Shown here one piece after another: positions 43,789 through 59,594 of a stretch of DNA of 64,000 bases. Origin of the DNA: Coprousia sp963931435. Its GTDB lineage: Bacteria > Actinomycetota > Coriobacteriia > Coriobacteriales > Coriobacteriaceae. Below the pieces are notes generated by a model that worked only from the letters and a program-made list of their open reading frames with translations, had not been told where the DNA came from and searched no databases. Every line of letters begins with the position of its first letter. Positions within the stretch are counted from its first letter, which is position 1. The position numbers and the translations under genes were made by a program. The DNA lies in the NCBI GenBank assembly GCA_963931435.1, contig OZ007012.1:558001-622000 (forward strand). The letters run 5' to 3'.

Positions 43789-45252
43789 CTACAGATCGCT
43801 CAGGTCCGCGCCGTTCGTCGCGATGACGCGCTGATACCAGCGGAACGAATCCTTGCGACGCCGCTCGTAGGTGCCATGGCCCAGATCGTCGGCATCGACG
43901 TGGATGAACCCGTAGCGCTTCTTCATCTCGCCCGTGCCCGCGCTCACGATGTCGATCGCGCTCCACGGCGTGTAGCCGATGACCACGCAGCCGTCATCGA
44001 TGGCCTGCGCGATTGCCTCGATGTGGCTGCGCAGATAGGCGATGCGGGCTTGGTCGTGCACCGCGCCGTCCTCTTCGAGCGTCTCTCGCTCGCCGATGCC
44101 GTTCTCGACGATCATCATGGGCTTGCCATAGCGGGCGTAGAACTCGTTGAGCAACCAGCGCAGGCCCGCCGGATCGATGCCCCAGCCCCATTCGGTCGCC
44201 TCGATCTCGGGGTTGGTGATGCCGAACTCAACACCGCCCTTGGCCTCGGGCGGATTGGCTGCAGAGCAGTCGCTGCGATAGTACGAGAAGCTGATGAAGT
44301 CCACGGTGCCGGCGGCGATGGCCTCCAAGTCGCCCGGCTCGATGGCGAGTTCGATGCCGTGCTCGCGCCAATAGCGCGGCGCCCAATACGGGTAGGCGCC
44401 CTTGACCTGGGCATCCATGCAATAGTAGTCCCAGATCTCCATATCGCGCTGGGCGGCGGCGACGTCTGCGGGCTTTGAGGTGAGCGGGTAGAAGGCGAAG
44501 CCGCACATCATGCAACCCACCTGGTTCTCGGAATCGATCTCATGGGCGAGCTGCACCGATTTGGCAGCCGCGACGAGGCAGTGATGGAGTGCTTGGAAGC
44601 GGCGATTCACCTCTTCGGGCGTCGCGGTTTGGTCGAGGTTCACGATCGCGCCACCGCGCGGGATGATGCCGCTGGTCACGATCTCACCGTAGGTGACGGT
44701 CGAGAAGTTGAGCTCGTTGAAGGTGAGCCAGCGGTGGACGAGGCCCTTGTATGCGGTGAAGATCGTTCGGGCATAGCGCAGGAACAGATCGATGAGCGCG
44801 CGGTTGGCCCATCCGCCATAGGCCTCGCAGAGATGCCAGGGGATGTCGTAGTGCGTCATGGTCACCGTGGGCTCGATGCCGTGGGCGCGGCAGGCCTCGA
44901 ACAGGCGCCGGTAGTAGGCGAGACCCTCCTGGTTGGGTTCGGGGTCGTCGCCATTGGGGAAGATGCGCGCCCAGTTGATGGACATGCGATAGGTCTTGAA
45001 GCCCATCTCGGCGAACAGTGCGATGTCCTCCTCCATGTGCTCGTACTGGCGGCAGCCCTCGTGGCTCGGATAGAAGTAATCGGGTTCGATGGCGCGTGTC
45101 ACGAGGCGCGGATGGTCGTGGTCACCGTTGGTGCAGTGGTCGAGCATCGTGGGGCCCTTGCCCCCTTGGTCCCATGCCCCCTCGCACTGGGTCGCGGCGG
45201 TGGCGCCGCCCCAGAGGAAGCCTTCGGGGAAGGGTGTGGTGCTGGCGGTCAT
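43789..45252 (-). CDS. GH1 6-phospho-beta-glucosidase
   Basis: The 487-residue family 1 enzyme begins PFPEGFLWGGATAATQCEGA. The acid/base Glu is in RWLTFNELNFST and the nucleophile Glu in MMIVENGIGERE. The phosphate-site signature is SAGTGEMKKRYGFIHVD. AAAGGAG precedes the ATG at 45252 by 7 bases; an upstream in-frame start at 45270 has none. It follows a beta-glucoside EIIBC gene on the same strand by about 100 bases, so uptake and hydrolysis are co-expressed. Confidence 0.94.
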   Translation of the reverse strand: MTASTTPFPEGFLWGGATAATQCEGAWDQGGKGPTMLDHCTNGDHDHPRLVTRAIEPDYFYPSHEGCRQYEHMEEDIALFAEMGFKTYRMSINWARIFPNGDDPEPNQEGLAYYRRLFEACRAHGIEPTVTMTHYDIPWHLCEAYGGWANRALIDLFLRYARTIFTAYKGLVHRWLTFNELNFSTVTYGEIVTSGIIPRGGAIVNLDQTATPEEVNRRFQALHHCLVAAAKSVQLAHEIDSENQVGCMMCGFAFYPLTSKPADVAAAQRDMEIWDYYCMDAQVKGAYPYWAPRYWREHGIELAIEPGDLEAIAAGTVDFISFSYYRSDCSAANPPEAKGGVEFGITNPEIEATEWGWGIDPAGLRWLLNEFYARYGKPMMIVENGIGERETLEEDGAVHDQARIAYLRSHIEAIAQAIDDGCVVIGYTPWSAIDIVSAGTGEMKKRYGFIHVDADDLGHGTYERRRKDSFRWYQRVIATNGADLSDL

Positions 45253-45356
45253 GGTTGATCTCCTTTGCATGGATGCAGAAACGGATGTAGATGTGGCATC
45301 TTGCGCGCCGCCCTCTCAGATCGTCCGTGGGGAGGGGCAGTGCTCAGGCAGGGGCG

Positions 45357-46724
45357 CTAGGCCTCCTCGATGCCGACGATGCGGGTGACGATGAAGCTCA
45401 CGCCGAAGGCAATCGCCATGGTGGCGGCGGCGCACAGGATGTTGGCCAGGCTGCCGTCCGGGTTCATGAACGCCAGGATGCTCGCAACGCCGGGGGAGAC
45501 GAAGGCGTATTCCGCGACGTGCGTGATGCCGGCGAAGAGTCCCGCGATGCCGCCGCCGATGATCTGGCCGATGAACGGACGGCGATACCGGCCCAGGATG
45601 CCAAACACGGCCGGCTCGGTGATGCCGAAGACGGCGGTGAGGCCGGCTGAGAGGGCGACACCCTTCTGCCCCTTGTCCTTGAGCAGGGTGAACACGGCGA
45701 TGGCGGCACCGCCCACGGCGAGGTTTGCGGCGAGGCCGGCAGGCTGCACGAACGCCTCGAATCCGTTGGAGGTGAATCCCGTGATGACGAAGGCGTAGAG
45801 TCCGTAACCCGTGCCCGTGTAGAGCGTGAGCGAGAACAGGGCGCCCAGCACGCCGACCGAGAGCCAACCCAAGGTTCCGTTGAGCCAGCCAAGCGCCTCG
45901 CCGAGAAGGGTGCCCACCCAGTTGCCGAGCGGGCCCAGGGCGACCAGCGTCACCGGAACCGTGACGGCCATGGTGATCAGGGGAACCACGAAGAACTTGA
46001 TCTCCTGGGGGATGGTCTTCTCAAGCGGACGGTAGATGAGGCTCATGAACGTCACGCCCAGCAGCACGGGGATGATCCCGCCGTTATAGCCCACCTGCGT
46101 GACGGGCAGTCCCAGGAAGTCCAGGCCGGCGACGTTGTTGATGTCGGCGCACACGAGCACGCCGCCCAGCAGGGCGCCGAGCATGGGTTCGCACTTGAGC
46201 TTGGCAGCGGCGTTGTAGCCAACGTAGATGGGCAGGAAGTAGAATGCGCCCGTGTAGATGGCGTTCAGAATCTTGTAGTTGCCCGTCTCGGTGGACATGC
46301 CGAAGAACGTGGTGCACACCACGAGCACGCACGACATCATGCCGCCCGCCACGATGATGGGCAGCGCCGGCAGCACGGAACCGGCGATGAAATCGGAGAT
46401 CTTCAAAAACCAGTTGGTGTCCTGCCGCTTCTTGTCGGCGGCAGCCGTTGCCGGATCGTCGACGGCGTCGCCTTTGGCGAAGTCGCCCAAGGTCGAGAAC
46501 TCACGGAACACCGCGGGCACGTTGGTGCCGATGATGATGTGGTACTCGTCGTTGTTCTTCACGAATCCCAGGACACCAGGGATGCTCTCGCAAGTGGCGC
46601 GGTCGACGAGGGATTCATCCCGGATAGTGAGGCGAAGCCGTGTGGCGCAGTGGCAGGCGAACGAGACGTTTCCCGCTCCGCCCATGGCGGCGAGAATCTG
46701 CTTTGCAAGATCGAGATCGGTCAT
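45357..46724 (-). CDS. PTS beta-glucoside-type EIIBC
   Basis: The 455-residue protein has an N-terminal EIIB domain (residues 1-90; phosphocysteine in SFACHCATRLRLTI) and an EIIC membrane domain from about residue 105 with roughly ten spans (FIAGSVLPALPIIVAGGMMS; FGITEPAVFGILGRYRRPFI). The C-terminal EIIA domain found in many BglP-type proteins is absent, so a separate EIIA is needed. GGAAGGAG precedes the ATG by 6 bases. The RpiR gene lies upstream and the GH1 gene downstream on the same strand, a compact uptake-hydrolysis-regulator unit. Confidence 0.94.
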   Translation of the reverse strand: MTDLDLAKQILAAMGGAGNVSFACHCATRLRLTIRDESLVDRATCESIPGVLGFVKNNDEYHIIIGTNVPAVFREFSTLGDFAKGDAVDDPATAAADKKRQDTNWFLKISDFIAGSVLPALPIIVAGGMMSCVLVVCTTFFGMSTETGNYKILNAIYTGAFYFLPIYVGYNAAAKLKCEPMLGALLGGVLVCADINNVAGLDFLGLPVTQVGYNGGIIPVLLGVTFMSLIYRPLEKTIPQEIKFFVVPLITMAVTVPVTLVALGPLGNWVGTLLGEALGWLNGTLGWLSVGVLGALFSLTLYTGTGYGLYAFVITGFTSNGFEAFVQPAGLAANLAVGGAAIAVFTLLKDKGQKGVALSAGLTAVFGITEPAVFGILGRYRRPFIGQIIGGGIAGLFAGITHVAEYAFVSPGVASILAFMNPDGSLANILCAAATMAIAFGVSFIVTRIVGIEEA

Positions 46725-46799
46725 ACCCACTCCTTCCAGAGTTGCCGGTGGCGCGACGCCGTACGCTCGTCGCGTGCAACACCAGCCTAGGGCAACCGA

Positions 46800-46830
46800 T
46801 GCGAGAAAAGGGAACCCCTTGCGTTCCCTT
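46800..46830 (-). terminator. Terminator between RpiR and EIIBC genes (minus strand)
   Basis: On the minus strand AAGGGAAC pairs with GTTCCCTT, followed by TTC. It is 20-30 bases past the RpiR stop and would separate regulator from transporter transcription. Confidence 0.55.
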
Positions 46831-46849
46831 CGGATCGATTGCGCCGGAG

Positions 46850-47653
46850 CTAATGATTGAGGGAGCGGGGCATGTAGAGGTCGCGATAGCGCGTCTGGCA
46901 CAGCTCGAGCAGATAGGGGATGGCGAAGGTGTGGTAGGCGGTTTTCACCTGGGGCTTGTCGGAGCAGCTCACGGGTAGCACGTCGTCGAACCCCTCGCGC
47001 ACCACCGTGTCGTGCTGCGCGGTGATGAGCACGCGCCACGCCGGGGCCGATCCGATGAGCCCGATGAGCTCGCGCGCCCACCGACCGGATATGGATATGG
47101 TCACCACGAGGTCGTTCTCGGTGAGCCCGCGCAGGATCGCGTTGTTCTGGAAGTTGTTGGACACCACGCGCACCATCTTGCCCAGCACGATCATCTGCTT
47201 CTGGAACTCCAGACAGGTTGAGGAGTAGATATCGGAGATGAGGAAAACCGTGCGGTCGGCCATGTGAACCTGCTCGCAGAAGCGGTCGAGGTGCGGCAAG
47301 GCCGTAGCATTAATGTCGCGGGCCATGGCTGCCACGTCGCGCGCGAGCGTCTCAGCGTAGTTCTCTACATGGTGGTAGGTTCCGTAATATTCGTATTCCA
47401 TCGCGAGGCGTTCGCGCTTGAGTACGCGGAAGTTCTCCAAGCCCAGATGCTGGCAGAAGCGCCTCACCTGTTGACGGGTGGTGAAGCAGGCCTCGGCGAT
47501 ATCGTAGATGGTGAGCTCATCGAGGGCGTAGAAGTGCTCGAGGAGGTAGGCGGCGATCGCGGTGTCCGTCTCATTCTCGGCGCCGGAGTTCATGATGCCG
47601 AGCAGCGCGTTCATGATGCCGAAGCGGTTGTAATGCTGCGGGGAATCCTGCAT
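46850..47653 (-). CDS. RpiR-family transcriptional regulator
   Basis: The 267-residue protein has an N-terminal helix-turn-helix (residues about 25-85: LDELTIYDIAEACFTTRQQV, RRFCQHLGLENFRVLKRERL) and a C-terminal SIS domain (TVFLISDIYSSTCLEFQKQM, DLVVTISISGRWARELIGLI). It likely senses a phosphosugar and controls the EIIBC-GH1 genes downstream. It is distantly related to the RpiR gene at 29556. GAGGAGAG precedes the ATG. It is divergent from rpoB, with about 350 bases between. Confidence 0.9.
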   Translation of the reverse strand: MQDSPQHYNRFGIMNALLGIMNSGAENETDTAIAAYLLEHFYALDELTIYDIAEACFTTRQQVRRFCQHLGLENFRVLKRERLAMEYEYYGTYHHVENYAETLARDVAAMARDINATALPHLDRFCEQVHMADRTVFLISDIYSSTCLEFQKQMIVLGKMVRVVSNNFQNNAILRGLTENDLVVTISISGRWARELIGLIGSAPAWRVLITAQHDTVVREGFDDVLPVSCSDKPQVKTAYHTFAIPYLLELCQTRYRDLYMPRSLNH

Positions 47654-47685
47654 CGCGCTCCTCTCCTCGGCGCCCGCCGCGCCCT

Positions 47686-47691
47686 ATCATA
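47686..47691 (-). promoter_or_regulatory. Putative -10 of the RpiR gene
   Basis: TATGAT on the minus strand lies about 33 bases before the RpiR start. Its -35 (TGCGTC, 18 bases upstream) is weak. Confidence 0.35.
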
Positions 47692-47869
47692 CCGCTTGCA
47701 GAGGCCGCCGACGCATCTGAGATGCAGCGCGCCCGCAGGGTCGGACTCACACAAAACCCATGAACACATGTTCGTCAAGAGGCTGTTTATCTGGGAGAAT
47801 GCTGTCGAACTTTTTTGCTAACCCAAAAGAGGCGGCAAGTCAAGACTATTCTTGCTAAACGGTAGGCGA

Positions 47870-47897
47870 TTGGTAAACTTATAGGTTGCGATATAGA
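47870..47897 (+). promoter_or_regulatory. Putative promoter of rpoB-rpoC
   Basis: TTGGTA (-35) and TATAGA (-10) with a 16-base spacer lie about 107 bases upstream of rpoB. The gap 47654-48003 contains no gene; the AT-rich section 47800-47900 is the only promoter-like part. Confidence 0.5.
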
Positions 47898-48003
47898 CCT
47901 TGGGGGCAATCTGTCCCGAGCCGGCGCGCATCCGGTGCGGCGGCGGGGGAGCGGCGAGCGCCCCGGGGTCGAAAGACCGCCTTTTTGAAGGAGGAACAAG
48001 CTG

Positions 48004-51501
<3,498 letters not shown>

Positions 51502-51507
51502 TTGACT

Positions 51508-55983
<4,476 letters not shown>

Positions 55984-56059
55984 GCTGCCTGCAGCCTGAA
56001 GGCGGACGGGCTGACCGATACGAGGAGCTCCGCGCGGCCGGCCCAGACCATCACGCTCG

Positions 56060-56100
56060 AGCGGCCCGCTTCCCACCCGGGAGGCGGGCCGCTTCTTCTT
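56060..56100 (+). terminator. Terminator after rpoC
   Basis: AGCGGCCCGC pairs with GCGGGCCGCT, with an inner CCC/GGG, followed by TCTTCTT, about 80 bases after the rpoC stop. Confidence 0.78.
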
Positions 56101-56605
56101 GCCGGAGCGCTCGCGGATCGGACGATCGGCATCTCGTACTGGGTCATCGATGCGACCATGCAAAGATCGAAGCCACCGCGCAGGGATCATAGGCACCCTC
56201 CACGGTGGTGCGGAGGGGGAGGCGGGACGCGCACGAGCGGGGACGCGCACGAGCGGTATGGTCACGTTTCTGAACGCTTCGATATTTCTACAAAATTGCG
56301 AAGCGCGGCCTTGGTGCTTACCTCGATCGAGGTCACAAGGGCGCGGCGCCCGTGTTTCGCCATCGGCGCCGCCCGCTTTGCCTTCGTTGGAAAAACTTGC
56401 AGCTAGGCATAGGTGAGAGCAGCGTGCTTCAGGTTGAAGGGCCGCATCTCAGTGCTCTGTCGAAGTGAAGGGATCGTGGAGGCTGTGCCAAAGCTGAACA
56501 CGGTCCAACCGGCGATTTAGATTCGCACCAAGATACCGTTCAGGCGACGCACCACTTTCTCAAAATCCAGATGCTTTTCCCTTGCAGTGCCGAGATAATG
56601 GCGCT
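56101..56605. other. Gap with a 16-bp tandem duplication, no gene seen
   Basis: No supportable gene lies here. GGGACGCGCACGAGCG occurs twice in tandem at 56224-56239 and 56240-56255. The segment 56260-56310 and the last ~120 bases are relatively AT-rich and may carry the promoter of the DUF559-like gene. Confidence 0.5.
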
Positions 56606-57643
56606 ATGAGCTTGATTCTCTCGCATACGACCGCCCTTCAGTACCATCGTGCTCCCTTGCGTCCACCGGCGGGGGAGGCCTATCCCCATGTAACATGCCC
56701 GCTCAAGAGCGGGGTGCCCCAGGCGGAAGATGTCGAGGAGGCCCGTCGCCTGCTGACCAGCTGGGGTGTGCCCGAGCATTTTGTCGAGACGATCGAGATC
56801 CTGGTATCCGCTAAAAGCGAGCGGCGCCGCTTGCCCGGCGTCCGCTGCCATGTGTGCGGCATGGCGCTGCCGGCCGCCTCGCTCATCCGGTTAGCACCGA
56901 ACGTTTTCGTCGTCGACGCGCGGCTTTGCGCGCTTCAAGCCGCGCGGCATCTCAACCGCCTCGAACTGGTGGAGCTGTACTATGAACTTTGCGGCGCCTA
57001 CGAGATGCCCTTGATCGAGGGAGGAGCCTATCGCGAACGGCCGGTGCTGACCTCTACCGCGCGACTCGTCGATTTCTTCACGGCGCTCAACCGCGTGCCC
57101 GGGTGCGGCAATGCCCGATGGGCGGTACGCTACGTGAGGGACGGTGCACGAAGCCCCATGGAAAGCGCGACCGTGATGACGGTGGTCCTGCCCAAGAAGT
57201 ACGGCGGCCTGGGTATCAAGGGCCTTGCGATGGATTATCCGATCCCCGTCCGTGGACCCGCGCGGCGCATGACGCGGCGGAGCACCTTCTATGCCGATGC
57301 GTACATCGAGTCGGCCCGGCTGCTGCTCGAGTACATGGGCATGGGTCACGAGGAGGAGCATCGGCAGGTGAGCGATAGCGAGCGCGAGAACGCGTTGGGT
57401 GCGATGGGGTACAGCGTGGTGAGCATCTGGCGCGGCGCGCTGTTCGATCGCGACAACTACCGGCGCATCCTGGCGCGCATCCGTGAGCGCGTCGGTCTTC
57501 GCCCCCAGCGGTTCCCGGAGGATTTCGATGATCGGCAGGAGGCGCTGCGCCAGTTCGTCGTGCGCCGTTGGGTGAAGGCTCAAGCGCAGGCGCCTGCGCG
57601 TGCGCAGGGCGGGAGTCCCTTGATCGGTGCGCGGGAACGATAG
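56606..57643 (+). CDS. Hypothetical protein with DUF559-like (PD-(D/E)XK) C-terminal domain
   Basis: The 345-residue protein has an N-terminal region with a Cys pair (RCHVCG), a middle section resembling the AbiEi-associated part of actinobacterial hypothetical proteins (RLCALQAARHLNRLELVELY, then YVRDGARSPMESATVM), and a C-terminal stretch patterned like the Vsr/DUF559 nuclease fold: Asp in YADAYIESARLLLEYMGMGH, Glu in LLLEYMG, the following His, then RENALGAMGYSVV. The RSPMES box is typical of those proteins. Catalytic function is not assured. It stands alone between the rpoBC and str operons. No good ribosome binding site precedes the ATG. Confidence 0.6.
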   Translation: MSLILSHTTALQYHRAPLRPPAGEAYPHVTCPLKSGVPQAEDVEEARRLLTSWGVPEHFVETIEILVSAKSERRRLPGVRCHVCGMALPAASLIRLAPNVFVVDARLCALQAARHLNRLELVELYYELCGAYEMPLIEGGAYRERPVLTSTARLVDFFTALNRVPGCGNARWAVRYVRDGARSPMESATVMTVVLPKKYGGLGIKGLAMDYPIPVRGPARRMTRRSTFYADAYIESARLLLEYMGMGHEEEHRQVSDSERENALGAMGYSVVSIWRGALFDRDNYRRILARIRERVGLRPQRFPEDFDDRQEALRQFVVRRWVKAQAQAPARAQGGSPLIGARER

Positions 57644-58004
57644 CAGTCTAGCGCTGGACGTTAGCGCATGGGGGATGATGACAACGACCTCCGGCTGGGA
57701 TACGCTGTGCGGGCGGGATGTTCGCGCCGCGGCTTCAAACGCGGCTCGCAGCACCTTCGGGATGCACTTGGCAATTTGCTGTCGCTGCGGCCGTGGCGCT
57801 CAAAGGTCGAGCTGGAATCCTGCTGCGCTTGAGCGCAAGCGTGAAGGACGAGGTACGGGTCGATCGATGGCGGGTGGGCGAAGGACGTGCAGGCACTCAG
57901 TCCCATACAAGAACGTTTCGACGCGGAAGGACGATGCGGCGTGGCCATGCAAGCGAATGCGCGCGGGTTCGCAGGCGGCCGTGGCGCGTACTCCGAAGCG
58001 TCAA
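57644..58004. other. Non-coding stretch, nothing recognised
   Basis: No coding, RNA or regulatory feature could be supported. Short frames here lack ribosome binding sites and family motifs. Confidence 0.5.
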
Positions 58005-58164
58005 TGTACAGAAACCCGGGTAGGGAACAGTTTAGTGCGCTGGAGGCCTAAAAATAGGACATACTGAGCATTCAGCTCCGATTTGCCAACTCATCTACCA
58101 GCCATTTTTGTGAGCTGTTCCCTAGACTGTTCCCTAAACTGTTCCCTACCCAGGTTTCTGTACA
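58005..58164. repeat. 160-bp element with 31-bp terminal inverted repeats and 12-bp tandem repeats
   Basis: The left arm 58005-58035 (TGTACAGAAACCCGGGTAGG...) matches the complement of 58134-58164 with a single mismatch. Inside the right end three 12-base units begin at 58115, 58127 and 58139 (CTGTTCCCTAGA, CTGTTCCCTAAA, CTGTTCCCTACC). The left end has one unit. The layout is that of a small non-autonomous inverted-repeat element. No gene lies within. Confidence 0.75.
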
Positions 58165-58321
58165 TCCCGTTAGCGCGAGCGGAGAAGAGCGGCATGCAGG
58201 GGCGAACGACATACAGGAAAGATCGGCGACGGAGGAACGAAGCGGGGAGCGGGGGGCAGGGTTGAATAGTCGAAAGGTAGTCCCCATGCTGGCACATAAG
58301 ACGCACAGAGGTAAACCAGCG

Positions 58322-58472
58322 AGCCCGAAGAACCGCAAGCCCGCAAGCCTTCAGCCGGTATGCCGGCGGGTTCCGTAAAACCGCAATCCTGCAAGCCTGC
58401 GTGCCCGTAGACCCGCAAGCCTGAAAACCCGTAAACCCGCAACCCGTATGCCCGCAGACCTGTAGGCCCCCA
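58322..58472. repeat. Degenerate tandem array of ~9-base units
   Basis: Read on the minus strand, the stretch is a chain of units such as GGCTTGCGG, GGTTTACGG and GTCTACGGG, with one interruption near 58350-58375. It is non-coding and lies upstream of the str operon promoter. Confidence 0.6.
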
Positions 58473-58542
58473 GACACCGTTTCAACTATGAAGATTTGAC
58501 GCAATCGCTTGAAATTATGGATACGCCCGGCGGCGTGGTGTG

Positions 58543-58571
58543 TTGACAGCCCATCTACGCGCGCGTAAAAT
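58543..58571 (+). promoter_or_regulatory. Sigma-70-type promoter of the str operon
   Basis: A perfect TTGACA (58543-58548) and TAAAAT (58566-58571) are separated by 17 bases, about 95 bases upstream of rpsL. It is the best consensus promoter in the window. Confidence 0.85.
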
Positions 58572-58664
58572 ACCACTTTGCGTGTTTCGAAGGTGGATGC
58601 TGACGCCTCGATTCAAGCCGTTGCACAAGTATAAAGCTGGAATCATCACAAGAAGGAGTACGCT

Positions 58665-59039
58665 TTGCCTACTATCAACCAGCTGGTCCTCAAGGGCCGC
58701 AAGTCCAAGCCCGCGAAGTCCAAGAACGCGGCGCTGCAGCACAACCCGCAGAAGCGCGGCGTGTGCACCCGCGTGTTCACCACCTCCCCCAAGAAGCCGA
58801 ACTCGGCCCTGCGCAAGGTCGCCCGTGTTCGTCTGGTCAACGGCATCGAGGTCACGGCCTACATCCCCGGTGAGGGTCACAACCTGCAGGAGCACTCCAT
58901 CGTCGCCATCCGCGGCGGCCGTGTGCGCGACCTCCCTGGTGTCCGTTACAAGATCATCCGCGGTGCCTACGACTGCGCTCCGGTCAACAACCGCAAGCAG
59001 TCCCGCTCCCGCTACGGCGCGAAGCGTCCGAAGAACTAA
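58665..59039 (+). CDS. rpsL: 30S ribosomal protein S12
   Basis: The 124-residue decoding-centre protein begins PTINQLVLKGRKSK and includes the conserved TSPKKPNSALRKVARVRL loop and RKQSRSRYGAKRPKN end. Lys43 is unchanged. Residue 88, in GGRVRDLPGVRYKIIRG, is Arg (codon CGC at 58926-58928) where most bacteria have Lys. A TTG start with AAGAAGGAG 7 bases upstream fits the conserved N-terminus. It opens the rpsL-rpsG-fusA-rpsJ operon behind a near-consensus promoter. Confidence 0.97.
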   Translation: MPTINQLVLKGRKSKPAKSKNAALQHNPQKRGVCTRVFTTSPKKPNSALRKVARVRLVNGIEVTAYIPGEGHNLQEHSIVAIRGGRVRDLPGVRYKIIRGAYDCAPVNNRKQSRSRYGAKRPKN

Positions 59040-59103
59040 CCGACACCAGACATCGCACAGTCCCGCGCCGAGCGGGAGTTCCGTACGTAAGAGGAGATAA
59101 AAC

Positions 59104-59577
59104 ATGCCGCGTCGTGCATCCAAGACTCATCGTCGCGAGGTTATGCCGGATTCCGTGTATAACAACCGTCTCGTGACGCAGCTCATCAACAAGGTCCTTC
59201 TCGACGGCAAGAAGTCCGTCGCCGAGCGCGTCGTCTACGGTGCGTTCGACATCGTCGCCGCCAAGTCCGACTCCGATCCGCTGGCCGTGTTCAAGAAGGC
59301 CATGGACAACGTCAAGCCCACGCTGGAGTGCAAGCCCAAGCGCGTCGGCGGCGCCACCTACCAGGTGCCCATGGAGGTCAACTCCCGTCGCTCCACGCAG
59401 CTCGCCATCCGCTGGATCGTGAACTTCTCGCGCGCACGCAAGGAGAAGACCATGGCTGAGCGCCTGGCCAACGAGATCCTCGACGCCTCCAACGGCGTGG
59501 GCGCTTCCGTGAAGCGCCGCGAGGACGTCTTCAAGATGGCCGAGGCTAACCGTGCGTTCTCGCACTATCGCTGGTAA
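59104..59577 (+). CDS. rpsG: 30S ribosomal protein S7
   Basis: The 157-residue protein organises the 3' domain of 16S rRNA and contacts the E-site tRNA. It begins PRRASKTHRREVMPDSVYNN and contains QLINKVLLDGKKSVAERVVY and VGGATYQVPMEVNSRRSTQL, closing AFSHYRW. GAGGAG lies 6 bases upstream of the ATG. It is 64 bases after rpsL and 17 bases before fusA. Confidence 0.97.
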   Translation: MPRRASKTHRREVMPDSVYNNRLVTQLINKVLLDGKKSVAERVVYGAFDIVAAKSDSDPLAVFKKAMDNVKPTLECKPKRVGGATYQVPMEVNSRRSTQLAIRWIVNFSRARKEKTMAERLANEILDASNGVGASVKRREDVFKMAEANRAFSHYRW

Positions 59578-59594
59578 TTCTGGGAGGAATTAAA

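Noticed and set aside
56099..56416. A possible 105-residue gene after rpoC
   Set aside because: It begins inside the rpoC terminator, contains a tandem 16-bp duplication and shows no family resemblance or ribosome binding site.
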